Assembly: GCA_002811675.1 (NCBI GenBank) | Contig: PDIM01000003.1 | Coordinates: 1 to 64,000, forward strand | Length of the DNA stretch: 64,000 nucleotides | Direction: 5' to 3' | Source: Ichthyosporea sp. XGB-2017a | Taxonomy: Eukaryota > Opisthokonta > Ichthyosporea | Shown: positions 21,701 to 31,134 of the stretch, piece by piece | How the letters are laid out: every line of letters starts with the position of its first letter | Numbering within the stretch: position 1 is the stretch's first letter | The notes under the pieces: generated by a model | What the model was told of the DNA's origin: nothing | Seen by the model: the letters and a program-made list of their open reading frames with translations, nothing else | The model's database searches: none | Translations under genes and position numbers: made by a program

Positions 21701-22876
21701 CGAGTCAATGGCTCGCAAAGTCAAATTAGTTATCTCCAGAGTCCGCAAATATCTTCCCTCCACTAATATTGGAAACTGTAAGCCCAACTTATACAGTATA
21801 TTCATATCCAAACCAACCGCTGCATTCAAGGTAGGACTTGCATTGGCTCCACCGGGGGCTTGTCCCAGAAAATTTCGAAGTTCGCTTCTTTGTTTCAGTG
21901 ACGCTGCTCGATATTCTTCTACTAGCGGCACACGGCTGTCATACCCAGACCGGACAACGATTGCACCGTACAACCAATTCCTGAGATGACCAGGAACGAG
22001 CCTAAAAATTGAAGTTTTACCCCATTGCTCAGTTCCCAGAAGAACAAATCCTTGGGAACCAAGGACACCCTGCTGTAAAAACAGCGGAAATAAGTTTCGC
22101 ACAAAGATGCTACCCCCAAGCACCAAGACAATTCTTGAGCCTGACTCTCTTATTTTGATGATACTGTCTGTCATAGCCTTGAAATCCGTAACAATCAAAG
22201 AAAAAGAATTCACTATCCGTATTTTTCTTTTCTCACATTCGCTTTGAAATACTGAAAGAGCAGAGGAAGTTGTATCAGCTCTTTCCAAAACACTGACAGA
22301 GCTCCACCCTAATGAAACCATCAATGAAGCAATAGCCTCAAATTCGGCTTGTGAGCTCGCTTGTGCTTTCACATAGAACGGATACTTCCATTTCTGACCC
22401 AATAGCTCTTCTGTGCACACGGATATCACAGGCACCGCATACATCACAGAATCGAGAGCTAAGCTTTCACAAGAAAACGAGGAGGTGGGTCCGATCACCA
22501 CCGCATTGTAATATTTCTCCATAAGCACCTGAATCTCCTCCTTGGCAGGAACAACAAACCCATAGTCCATCGCCCAATGCTCAGTGGTGTTATGCCACGT
22601 AGGAGTGAATCCGAGAGAAATATGACCCGCGCCTTTGGTCCCCGCCCCCCTTGGCTGCGAAGAAGTGAAATAGAGGAGGGAGTACACGGATGAGAAAATA
22701 TGCGACGAACTGATACCGTCCATGTGAATATCAGTTGTTGCCCGAGCTATCCCTACTTCGTCTAACTGGAACCCCTCGCACAGACCTGGACAAAGCAGAA
22801 ATATCGATAGAAGAGGCAGGGCGAGGAGAAAGAATCGACGCTTTGGGTCCCAGATGTTCATGATGACACTTGCCAT
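18797..22876 (-). CDS. Receptor-type nucleotide cyclase (ANF-receptor, TM, pseudokinase, class III cyclase)
   Basis: 1359-aa single-exon gene. Order: signal peptide; extracellular periplasmic-binding-like/ANF receptor region to about 620; transmembrane helix about 624-650; kinase-homology region about 780-1110; cyclase domain about 1145-1345. The kinase region has HGSL in place of HRDL and DYG in place of DFG, so it is a pseudokinase, as in animal natriuretic-peptide receptors. The cyclase keeps both metal aspartates (FNDIVGFT; Asp1218 in TIGDAY), Asn1293 and Arg1297. The two purine-selecting positions are Thr1214 and Ser1286, not Glu/Cys (GTP) or Lys/Asp (ATP), so the product is uncertain. 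The in-frame upstream codon is GTG; ATG 22876 precedes a good signal peptide. Confidence 0.9.
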   Translation of the reverse strand: MASVIMNIWDPKRRFFLLALPLLSIFLLCPGLCEGFQLDEVGIARATTDIHMDGISSSHIFSSVYSLLYFTSSQPRGAGTKGAGHISLGFTPTWHNTTEHWAMDYGFVVPAKEEIQVLMEKYYNAVVIGPTSSFSCESLALDSVMYAVPVISVCTEELLGQKWKYPFYVKAQASSQAEFEAIASLMVSLGWSSVSVLERADTTSSALSVFQSECEKRKIRIVNSFSLIVTDFKAMTDSIIKIRESGSRIVLVLGGSIFVRNLFPLFLQQGVLGSQGFVLLGTEQWGKTSIFRLVPGHLRNWLYGAIVVRSGYDSRVPLVEEYRAASLKQRSELRNFLGQAPGGANASPTLNAAVGLDMNILYKLGLQFPILVEGRYLRTLEITNLTLRAIDSATQILNHYNVKSACLNFKHFSETSKAGSTECHLPNELITYIFRRSQCDMSYLNATVNSAITKLNGYDASKPCVQQSGVINAFSIYSTGPSDTLKAMVASPGLLLLQRIYETTIVSASGNTISIDSQGNFNGVDIEIMNSLAVPLNESESQFNASEAVLSAASAMSSGENMFSTNNDTNSSFYGFIVELRQIGLIKPGGAIEMFQSPIFFSTDPRTPNTVIPADMVTEDSSNTLSTAVIIAIAAGALASVLLAFVMYFYSRRHSEMSEDLWLIHEEELVDVPHPNATLKEESGNSRIERSIGALRGLSSNNFSLALSKTPRASVCKKTSTGPIGLLESTGRESKLIKSSILSPADNRQETFSNSNGAQEEMVASGMYTLKRRKRGLSLYREEYVYWKMFEVHSPIASDSGILRELKQCRIVSCKELNNFIGMTISNVRSGVFLCKTMWMFERRGSVRDFLRARNDYEFRNDPTLSASMMMDISKGLEYIHKTVGLSFHGSLSSSKCILDDRWTCKITDYGLHHLRSKQFDSIKQRESAESETQTSSTDREPIHIQTADTLVLSKIFYFSHERLGTVRNLFYDHHEANGSSKAEDLRVDILANSKDILQYLDRPFHPGGCVADDLFACGIIFHEIWSQTPFVLESVVNKRTINGVLEDMWNDSMTVIDCLSTSLSDSNVQELVSKLTDRDASKRPVAKTLINNLASIFPQLKSSFTDLLSQKLQAYTQNLENLVAEQTEELRGEKDKITALVHEMLPPSIADELLSEGGVAPMHFSSVTVFFNDIVGFTSLCDVNSASNIIFMLNELFTKFDSITKHIDVVKITTIGDAYMAVSGVPQRNGMNHAKEICIFSLEMLKTLSDFTVPFDNSIKLKMRAGINSGPVMAGVLGTTVPQFSIFGDTVNLASRMESTGMPERVQMSHFTYKILQEHFPNIFKISERGIVAVKGKADVQTYWLEDIGQMPAQQESR

Positions 22877-23351
22877 GTGAATCACAGCTCCCTCCCCAAT
22901 CCCTGTGATTTCCGTGCTTTTCTTTCAGAAAGGAAAAGTAAAGATAAAAGCAAAACCAAGGCAAAACATTGCCAAAGAATAAAGTACGGTATATAAATAG
23001 AAAGATCAAGTTGAGCTTTTAAAAAGCAAAAACCAAAAATCAGGCACCAGCTCAACAAGGGAGTTCTAGTCATCCTCAGCTACTGTATTATATATAGCAG
23101 ACTATGTAGTAAATATAAAATTATTCTTTCCCCAACATCCAACCTCTATTACCTTATACGGACTGACAATTTCCATTTCTGGAATCTGCCAATCACATGC
23201 AATGTTAAAGTCTAACCCTATCCTGCTCCTCTAATAATAGGGACCAAGATTTCATCTGCATGTCGAAGTGGTTACGTGAAACCACAACAAAAATGAGGAT
23301 AGTCAAAATGGGTGTGACCAGAGGACTTAAGAAACTTACGTTCAAGTCAAA
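22877..23351. promoter_or_regulatory. Divergent upstream region, cyclase and GT15 pseudogene
   Basis: No gene. A TATATAAATAG-type sequence lies at about 22990-23000, some 115 nt before the cyclase ATG. Confidence 0.35.
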
Positions 23352-24388
23352 ATGTTCTTTCGATTGGGAATCTCTGCCACACTCTTTCTTACTCTCTTTA
23401 TTCTATTCGCCCTTGACTCTCCCCAGAGGAGCCAACAATCTAATCCAGGTCAGTTTGAGTCGTCTATTATCTCTAAATCACTGAGAAACGAAGAATCCTT
23501 GAGTGATTTCACTATTTCAAAGCAGAAAGGAGCAAGACTGATAAAATGAAAGTTGCCATTACTGTTCTGACAAGAGAAGCGTCCCTGGAAAAACTTTTAA
23601 AACAATCAGAGTGTTCGAGGAGATGGATGTACAATTCTCAGTTTCATCATGGCTACATATTGTCATGAACAATGTAATGTTCACAAGCCGCTTTAGACGC
23701 GAAGTAAGAGCCCAGACAAAAAGTAATGTGCGCTTTTTTATTATCCCTGCAGATATGTGGAAGAATCCTAATCACATTGAACAAGCACGGATGCAAAAAG
23801 GTATGGAGCGCATGCGTGATAGGGCACCCTACTGGGACAGCGTCTCATACCGCCAAATGTGTCGATTCAATTCAGGGCCATTCTTTCAGCTCTCCATCCT
23901 CGCTAAGTATGATTGGTTCTGGCACTTGGATGACGATGTACACTACCTTTGCCAGCTCCGTTATGATCCGTTGGGGTATATGAAGGAGAATGGTATCGTG
24001 TATGGGTTCGGGATGATGTTTGCAGAGACTGCTTTAACAGTACCTACACTTTATCCAACGGCAATTGGTTTTGTGCAGAGCAATCCATACTTGACAAAGG
24101 CACATAAGCAGGAACAGGATAAGGACTGGATGGATTACTTGCGCACAGGACATGGAGACCAATACACAATACAATGGGTGCCATTTTTGGACGAGTATGG
24201 AAATGGGAGACTTAAATTTCTTTCGTGCGTAGGCGTATCAAAACTATTTCAATCATTCGGATCAAGCTGGTGGCTTCTTGTACACGCGTTGGGGGGATGC
24301 ACCAGTGAGGGCACTTGGTCTGGGGCTATTGGTCAACAAGAACCAGGTCAATTTTTTTGAAGATATCGGGGATGCACATGGGGGCTAA
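23352..24388 (+). pseudogene. GT15 (KRE2-type) mannosyltransferase pseudogene
   Basis: The translation starts with an anchor (MFFRLGISATLFLTLFILF). A 77-nt phase-1 intron at 23449-23525 (donor GTCAGT, acceptor CAG) restores the frame into TDKMKVAITVLTREAS. A one-base frameshift near 23601 then leads into IRVFEEMD. The core is clearly GT15: SYRQMCRFNSGPFF, WHLDDDVHYLCQLRYDP, IVYGFGMMFAE. A second one-base shift near 24165-24172 is needed to reach YNGCHFWTSMEMGDLNFFRA. A TAG stop (24230-24232) follows, before GGFLYTRWGDAPVRALGL and DIGDAHGG. Two frameshifts and one nonsense codon make it non-functional unless the assembly is wrong. This gene resembles fungal Kre2 more directly than its two intact relatives here. 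Confidence 0.75.
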
Positions 24389-24612
24389 TACCGCTGTAAG
24401 AAGTCATTTTCGTGTAACTGTGACCTCTTTGGAACACCTGGTATTTCAGTCCAGAGCCAGGTCCTGCAGCTGAATATCGTGAGATATTTCTACAGCTTTA
24501 CAATGACTATTTATTGGTCCCGTGGTTGTCGGCTACTGATATATATAACTACAATTTCAAACGCAGACGCCGTACGTGATGATAGTTAAAGGATAATAAA
24601 TGTACATAGCGC

Positions 24613-27195
24613 TCAATATGTACCGAGTGATGGATAGACAAGCCAGTTATGAATGAGCCAAGAATCTCTCCACATAAGACTTCTGGATTGCTCGACTGAC
24701 ATCTCCGTTCCATATGTCGACGGCATGAAGCAAACAAATGCATACAGAACAAGGGCACACACTGCACACACGAATGCAAAATGTACAAGCAGAATGCGTT
24801 GCTTATTGCCGGCATCAGAAGAGGTTTGCTGCCGCCCGCTCAAGGTTGTCAGAAGGTCATATGAATAGACAAGTAAGCAACGAAGTCCATCAACCAGCAT
24901 AACCCCTGCAAGGAGAGTAGAGAACATGGCGGCCACGAGAAAACCATGTATATACAGAATACGCCCTGCAGCAAAAAACGGAAGGTAATGAAAGTAGTAC
25001 CCAACACACAAGAACCACGTTGCTTCTATCCATCGCTGACGCATCTGTCCATCGCGAAGCAGAAACGCTGAATGGCCAAGATTTCGGGCATACAAAATTG
25101 ATGTCAAAGCTATAAATACAGCGCAAACAAGAGGGGCATAATTGGTCATGTACCTCACAACAGGATTGCCCAACAAGAAGATAATTCTAGAAGAATTTCG
25201 GAAAGGCTCACTGAAGTAAAGTAATCCTAACTCATTGCTCGGCCACTCTTCTGGGGAGGTGGTGAAGTGCGTATGGGTTTGGTACCGGCTGTTCATATTA
25301 CTCATGGCCTTATGTACATCGGCAATATGATGTAGCAATGATAGCTTCATATGGCGTAACAAATATTCAGACGGTTCCTTTTTCACCTGCATCTTATTTT
25401 CGTTGTAAGTAATAATCCAATTGTGACTCCAAGAGGGCCGATACGAGCCCACAACAGCCTCTGCGGGGGTACCGTCAGCCGTAACCGCAAATGGTGCTCC
25501 TTTAGGGCCATCGCTAATGTGAGGAAAGGAAAGAAAAGCCCCAGTGTAAACATTTCTAAGTGAAATCCTACTGGCAAAAGGTTTGAGCTGCCTCCTAAAA
25601 GGCCACAGGCTCATGGCCTCCAAGTCTTGCACAATAACAACTTCCCATTGATCACTTGAAAAAGACTGTGGAGTTTTAGCGGTATTGACTTCCAATTGAT
25701 GAGCATAAGGGCCTGAGGCCAACCTAGGGGAATTCAGATACGCATTAGTTTTCACGTGCTTTAACCGAATTATATCACCATCCCGAATATAATCCACATC
25801 TTCGGTTGAAGGATCAGCATGGACCTTTTCAACTTTCCATTTAACTTGGGCACTAGCTACCGCTCCCAAGTTAGTTATTTCTTCGCAATTCACAGCCTGA
25901 TTTTGGTTATTCGGATATCGCAACTGACTTGAGGTATACAGATTGCATCGTTTTTCATCAATGCGATTTTTGTCACTTTGAAGGACAATAATAGCCCCAT
26001 TAGCAATATATTTCGATTGAGATGTCAGTTGACTTCGAAATGGGTTCGTTGGACCTTCCAAATTAAAGTGATATGAAGTTTGAATATCTTTAACACCGGG
26101 GCAGTAAAGTGGCATTCTCGCCAAGTGCCAATAAAAAATCAAAAAGTACAAGGTGCAAGGAACAAGTATAAGGGCAAGTATTCTTGGAAATATATGTCTT
26201 TTTGTCAGAACTACATTGTTGACAAAGGCAGCACTCTTACTAAATACCATGGCCAAACACTGATATGCAGTTGGAAGACCCACTAGTGCAATTGTCATAA
26301 GCGATATTTGCTTTGTGCCAAGGCCCAGTGCAAGGAAAATACCACATCCAACCATCCAGAAGAACCACGGGGATGTATAGGAGCCCTCCTTCTTCTCGCC
26401 CTCTCCGCTGGTACTACACACTGTCCGCCTCCAGTGTTTAAGGTAACACAACAGGGCACTCAAAATAAAACACATCACATACGCATCCAGAACATATACG
26501 CGGGACCCCGCGACAAACTCATTCCCGCACAAAAGGAAAAAAGCCCCCACAAAGGCACTCACATGGCAGAAATTCATTGCGCGAATAATGAGAAATCCCA
26601 ATGGGGGGAGTGTGGCGCCGCATAGGGCAGTGGTAAAGCGGAAAAACATTGCAGGCCAGTTTGGAACCTCGTCAAAAGAGGCCATTTGACCCCATGGACC
26701 ATATCCATTGGCCCCATAGTAATACTGAGCCACATGAGCATAAAAGAGTCGCACCAGGGGGGGATTGGCATCTGCGTGATAGTCCCCGCGGATGTAGTTA
26801 CTCGAATATCCTCCAAGATGAGGCTCATCAAACCTAACAAGAGAAAATAGACACATAGAAAATAAAGCACACCCATGAGGTATATATGAGTCTTCTATTA
26901 CACACGATATACACACAAACTCAGAGTCGGGGACACGGAGAACGCCAATTGAAAGTTATCGAAATAACACTTACACTTCCTTGTTAACGATATCCAAAGC
27001 AGTAAGTCGCGTCACAAGAGAGACAACAGTGATCGCTGCAAGAAGAATCCACCCTGTGCTGGGGGCGGCGAGCCAGGGGGAGTCATAAATGGAGGCAGAT
27101 GAGGCCACAGAAGAGGAGGAGTGGGAAGAAGAAGGGGCATCTTTTCCCTGTGAGGAGGAGGAAGGGGGTGCTACTTTAGGCTTCATTTTCACCAT
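24613..27195 (-). CDS. Protein O-mannosyltransferase (PMT/POMT family), two exons
   Basis: Exon 1 (27195-26975) and exon 2 (26833-24613) flank a 141-nt intron (donor GTAAGT, acceptor TTAG) and encode 813 aa. The junction recreates VFDEPHLGG, the first-loop motif of PMTs, with the catalytic Asp-Glu pair at 76-77. Then come a multi-spanning N-terminal part, a central lumenal region with MIR repeats (about 320-560, including LKHVKTNAYLNSP and ISLRNVYTGAFLSFP), and C-terminal helices with the family segment HYLPFFAAGRILYIHGFLVA. PMTs move mannose from dolichyl-phosphate-mannose to Ser/Thr in the ER, the first step of O-mannosylation. It is divergent from GT15 B, whose yeast relatives extend this same sugar. 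In-frame sequence above 27195 starts at a TTG. Confidence 0.92.
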
Positions 27196-27588
27196 AATGA
27201 CAAAACTAATATCCTTCTTCCCTCTTTGCCACAATTAACCTTGCTTTCTCTTTTGATAAAGTCTCAACTAAATCCAAAACTTCAAACACGAAATCACAAG
27301 CACACAAAAAAGAAAAAAAGTAAGAAAAGAAGCAGTCAGAAACACACAAACACTAAAAACAAAAAAAAACAGCTGTGTAGTGTGGCAAAAAAAAAATACA
27401 AAAAATGTGCCACAAAAAAAACAAAACCGCGAGCCAAAAAAATGAAAGGTGGTGGTTTTCAGTTTTTGTTTATTTGTTCCCTTTTTTCCTCCTTCCTCAA
27501 GTGTTTATTTTTTCATCAACTAACCTCACCAAGAAAGAGGAGATTGAATCCACCCCACCACTCACACCTGACACACTCACAACCACAC
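27196..27588. promoter_or_regulatory. A-rich divergent promoter region, PMT and GT15 B
   Basis: Long A-runs on the plus strand at about 27300-27440 with ACAGCTGT embedded at 27369-27376 (174 nt from the PMT ATG and 220 nt from the GT15 ATG). The frame stays open here because the tract is Lys-rich by composition; I do not take it as coding. Confidence 0.45.
27369..27376. promoter_or_regulatory. Palindromic E-box-like octamer ACAGCTGT
   Basis: Second exact copy of the shared octamer, between the divergent PMT and GT15 B genes. Role inferred. Confidence 0.35.
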
Positions 27589-28929
27589 ATGGACCGGTGC
27601 AGTGACACAGGCAGGGCAGAAAGAGAACAGGCAGTGGCTTCTTCGTCTTGGGGCATGTCAAGCGCAGGACTGTTTCTGAAGCTCCTCCATCCTCGGATAT
27701 GCCCCAGTACTGGAAGGAAGAGATGTCTGCCACGTCTGCCGGGGGGTACCTGCACTACCCGGGCCCTCCTGGTGCAGGGGGTACTCCTGTGTGTGGTGGT
27801 GACCTCCTGGTACTCCTTCCCTGGGCCAGGCACTGCCTCCCTGCCTCCCTCCACCCTTCTGGCGGAGGACAGGGACGAGTTGAGGGGGGAGATCAAGCAG
27901 GTGGGAATCCACTCTTATCGTATATGGGACGAGGCAGTGGATGGGGAAGGAAGGCATATTCGATTTGATGGGCAACGGGGTAAGACGAGGAAGGCAGCTA
28001 TTTTATATCTGATGAAGGGGAAAGATAAGGAGATCAACGAAATTATTAACTCTATTAGGCTTCTCCAGAAATTTTTCAACAGAAGATTTGGCTATCCTGT
28101 TTTGATATTCTACGAAAAGGATGAGGTGGGCGAGGGGCGCATAAATAACATTGGAAATACAATCACGCAGGCTCTCCACGCCCAATCAACGTCCTTGCCC
28201 CCCACCCAACAGGGCATCGACCCCGAGTTTGGTGCTCAATTAGTTTTTGTTGGGATAAAATTTGAATTCCCTGGCGGATTTAATGGCGATATTAATCTCA
28301 TTGCGCCTGATGTGCGGGCGGTGTTTGAATCCAGATATCCGGGGTACAATCATATGATCCGTTTCTGGTTTAAGATGGTATTTGAGCATCCTCTGGTTAA
28401 GCAGTTGGACTACTATTGTCGACTGGACACGGATTCTTATATTGAGAGTGACATAGAGAAGGATTTATTTGAGTTGGGGGAGGACATTAAATACGCTTAT
28501 GTGTCAATCGAAAAGGATATGTTATTTGTCACTCGTGGTATGGAAGACGAGATTGAGAGGTTTGTAGAGTCACATCCAAACGCTGCGCAGCAGATGAAGG
28601 AGAACAAATTTGAGCTTCTTCCAAAGGAGCAGAGGGCCACTCAGGATCCATTTCTTGTTTATAATAACTTTGAGATTTGCCACGTTCCCACTTTTCGCTC
28701 GCGGCGTTTTATTGAGTTTGTCGAGCACATTGATTCCACGAATCAAATATACCTGACACGATGGGGAGATGCTCCACTGCGATACTATGAGATACACCTT
28801 TTGCTTGATGTGGAAAAGGAGGTTAAGCGTCTTTGTGGTTTTAATTATCGTCATACTAATGCCAATTATGTATGCCGAAAGCAAAACCTTGAGTCGTGCA
28901 ACGAGAGACAGAACTGTCGTTTTGAGTAG
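27589..28929 (+). CDS. GT15 (KRE2/MNT1-type) alpha-1,2-mannosyltransferase B
   Basis: 446-aa type II membrane protein from ATG 27589; anchor at about 57-76. Conserved blocks AAILYLMKGKDKEINEI, YNHMIRFWF, LDTDS (DTD 280-282), YNNFEICHVPTFRS and RWGDAPLRYYEIH match GT15 A nearly throughout, so the pair is a recent duplication relative to the GT15 pseudogene at 23352. An earlier in-frame start would add a Lys-rich stretch encoded by the A-rich promoter and is unlikely. It shares an upstream region with the PMT gene, a pairing that matches sequential steps of O-mannan synthesis: PMT attaches the first mannose, and GT15 enzymes add the next in alpha-1,2 linkage. The 5' coding part is GC-rich relative to the rest. 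Confidence 0.88.
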   Translation: MDRCSDTGRAEREQAVASSSWGMSSAGLFLKLLHPRICPSTGRKRCLPRLPGGTCTTRALLVQGVLLCVVVTSWYSFPGPGTASLPPSTLLAEDRDELRGEIKQVGIHSYRIWDEAVDGEGRHIRFDGQRGKTRKAAILYLMKGKDKEINEIINSIRLLQKFFNRRFGYPVLIFYEKDEVGEGRINNIGNTITQALHAQSTSLPPTQQGIDPEFGAQLVFVGIKFEFPGGFNGDINLIAPDVRAVFESRYPGYNHMIRFWFKMVFEHPLVKQLDYYCRLDTDSYIESDIEKDLFELGEDIKYAYVSIEKDMLFVTRGMEDEIERFVESHPNAAQQMKENKFELLPKEQRATQDPFLVYNNFEICHVPTFRSRRFIEFVEHIDSTNQIYLTRWGDAPLRYYEIHLLLDVEKEVKRLCGFNYRHTNANYVCRKQNLESCNERQNCRFE

Positions 28930-29876
28930 CATATATATATATCTTTAGATACTGTGATTATTTTCAGATGCAGTATCGCTTCGAAAAGCTCGTGTAGGAA
29001 AACTGCTATTGACATTTACGATGGGTTCATTCATCTGGATGATATACGAATTTACAGACTAGAATAAACGTTGATCGATGTTTGCAAGAAGTCGGCCAAA
29101 TAACTTTCCTCAAGTGCCACCGCAGATGCACTGTTTTAGCTACATAGTTTCCGTTTCGGCTATTGGGGAAATGTTTTACATTCTCCGAAAGGTCATGTTA
29201 GAAGATAGATTGCGAGCCCCTAACAAGATATCATTTTCGAAGCGCTTCAATGACATGGCAGAACCTTGACCATAGTTTACATTTTGACGATGTTTATTAT
29301 TTTAGTAGTACCTAGACTACTACAGGTTTTGGTTCGTTTCGTGGATAGCGGATACCAGTAGCTTATCACCTTGTGTACTTCATGGTGCACTCAAGTCTCA
29401 ACTGTCTATCATGAGTCACTCGCAAGCTAGAGGTCGTGTACTAGAAAGCAATCAATGCCAGCAAGCTATCAACCAAAATAGTAGCCGCTAGTCTACTATA
29501 TTCTAGAGAGTACTAGATAGATATCACACGCAGTTTCGGTCATAAAGCCTAATTTAATTTCTCACCCTGAGTCTGACACCTTTTGAGCTCGAGCCTCGAT
29601 CATGTACACCTTTTTCCTTTTAAGGAGGTGTGAGTAAACAAAGCAAACCCTATATGGTAATTTTTATATTATGTTTAAAATTACCCGAGCACGCGACGAC
29701 CCCTCCTTTCCCCTTTAATATTAATGTGGCGTTTGGGGCTCTGCGCGAGGCATGCATTATAGAACTGGGAACTATCTAGCTAGTAGCTCAGAGTGCAAGG
29801 AAGTGGTTCTACAATTGTTGCAGCGTTAAATCAATAGGAACGAGTAGACGAGGATCTATTACCTTCACAAACAGTT
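28930..29876. other. Intergenic region, no gene seen
   Basis: AT-rich sequence after GT15 B with only short incoherent frames. I see no repeat shared with the rest of the window. Confidence 0.5.
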
Positions 29877-29999
29877 ATGAATAGCGCAATGAAGGCGCTT
29901 CCCCTGCTAATATTCGACAATCCTCAGGAAATTGGGAATTTGGATTACAGAGAGCTTCATAAGCTGAAGTACATTTACAGAAAATACAGGGGGGTTTAA
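29877..29999 (+). CDS. Possible 40-codon upstream ORF of the pseudokinase gene
   Basis: ATG 29877 opens a 40-codon frame with protein-like composition (ending in LDYRELHKLKYIYRKYRGV) that stops at 29997-29999, 10 nt before the kinase ATG and in another frame. It could be a regulatory uORF or a leftover exon. No homologue is recognised. Confidence 0.3.
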   Translation: MNSAMKALPLLIFDNPQEIGNLDYRELHKLKYIYRKYRGV

Positions 30000-30009
30000 G
30001 GGAGGAGTG

Positions 30010-30936
30010 ATGGAGCCAATACCCGTTAAACGAAACAGGAGAATGTCGTCAGATTCGGGAAGGACAGGGTATTCAGATTCTAGCGGGATAATGTCCTTAG
30101 ATTCTGGGGTGGTATGCAAAGAGAATACGCCACAGCATCCACTGCTGGATGATTATGAGCTTATTTCATCAATTGAAAGGGGAAAATATGGATTAGTGAA
30201 GAATAGAGAAACGGGCGTAATATGTTTCTTAAAAATAATAGTCAAGAATGACGAAGCAGTGCCAAGCTCAATCTTATTATCACGAAGAGACGAGTGTCGC
30301 CTAATGTCTAAAGGTAATCATTTCCATATTTGCCCCCTCACAGACTGCATCGAAACCAAAGGCTCGCTGTATATGGTTTGCAAGTATTTTCCTAAGTCGT
30401 TGGCTACTTCTTCAATGGATGGTGCGACAGCTGGTCAAATACACTCAATTTTCTCGTCTCTGATCACCGGGATTCTCAACATGGAGCAAGAAAACATGAC
30501 CCATGCCAGCCTGAGTCCCAGTAGGGTACTTCTCTGTGAAGACTATACAGTGAAGATATGTGGAATGAGTCACGTAATACATTCCCATTGGTGTTTAAAT
30601 GAAAGTCTCCAGGAGCACCAGGAGCACCATTCAATCACGTGTTTTAAAGCCCCCGAGGCTAGAGAAGTAGAGTGCACATATTATGGTCCTGCGGCACATG
30701 TGTATAGCCTTGCTTGCATCCTATACTATATTCTAAATGAAAAAGCACCCCCTGCTGTTAGGTTGCAAGAGTACTTAAAAGCAACTCTCCTTTGTGATAA
30801 TGATATTTCCCCTCTTCAAAGGAACCTGTATGTACTAATGATGTCAATGTGTAGTGAGGATCCTGACGAGAGAATATCTACCAAAGAGGTACAGCAGATA
30901 TTTGAACGGCATATGGAATGCTTAGTGCAATGTTGA
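30010..30936 (+). CDS. Protein kinase-like pseudokinase A
   Basis: 308 aa. A Ser-rich N-terminal tail (about 1-45) precedes a compact kinase fold: glycine-loop region IERGKYGLVKN, a Lys in CFLKIIVK, an HRD-region HASLSPSRVLL that lacks the catalytic Asp, a DFG region reading KICGMSH, and the APE-type FKAPEAREV followed by VYSLACILYYIL. Loss of both catalytic aspartates makes phosphotransfer unlikely, so it may act as a scaffold or regulator. The C-terminal DPDERIS block is kept. It is paralogous to, and convergent with, kinase-like B (31135-32169), 198 bp apart. A uORF lies just upstream. ATG 30010 is chosen; the codon before it is GTG. Confidence 0.75.
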   Translation: MEPIPVKRNRRMSSDSGRTGYSDSSGIMSLDSGVVCKENTPQHPLLDDYELISSIERGKYGLVKNRETGVICFLKIIVKNDEAVPSSILLSRRDECRLMSKGNHFHICPLTDCIETKGSLYMVCKYFPKSLATSSMDGATAGQIHSIFSSLITGILNMEQENMTHASLSPSRVLLCEDYTVKICGMSHVIHSHWCLNESLQEHQEHHSITCFKAPEAREVECTYYGPAAHVYSLACILYYILNEKAPPAVRLQEYLKATLLCDNDISPLQRNLYVLMMSMCSEDPDERISTKEVQQIFERHMECLVQC

Positions 30937-31134
30937 ATAAAGAAATGACTGTAAAAAGAAAAGGAAAAGGGGGAAAAGAAAGTAAGCTTCAAAGCTTCGG
31001 TTTTATTTTTTTACAAAATTACTTCTTGCAATGGATTCTGAGTTCAGTAGGTTGTATGCATCAGGCGAAGCATGGTACAGACGACAGTAGAAAACAGTTG
31101 CAGTTCTCTAGTGGCTTTAACGCGACCTCTTTTT

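Noticed and set aside
23449-23525. First frame break of the GT15 pseudogene as a mutation
   Set aside because: A 77-nt GTCAGT...CAG intron in matching phase explains it; only the later three lesions count as damage.
27226-27588. N-terminal Lys-rich extension of GT15 B
   Set aside because: It is encoded by an A-rich promoter tract, lacks an early ATG, and would push the membrane anchor far from the N-terminus.
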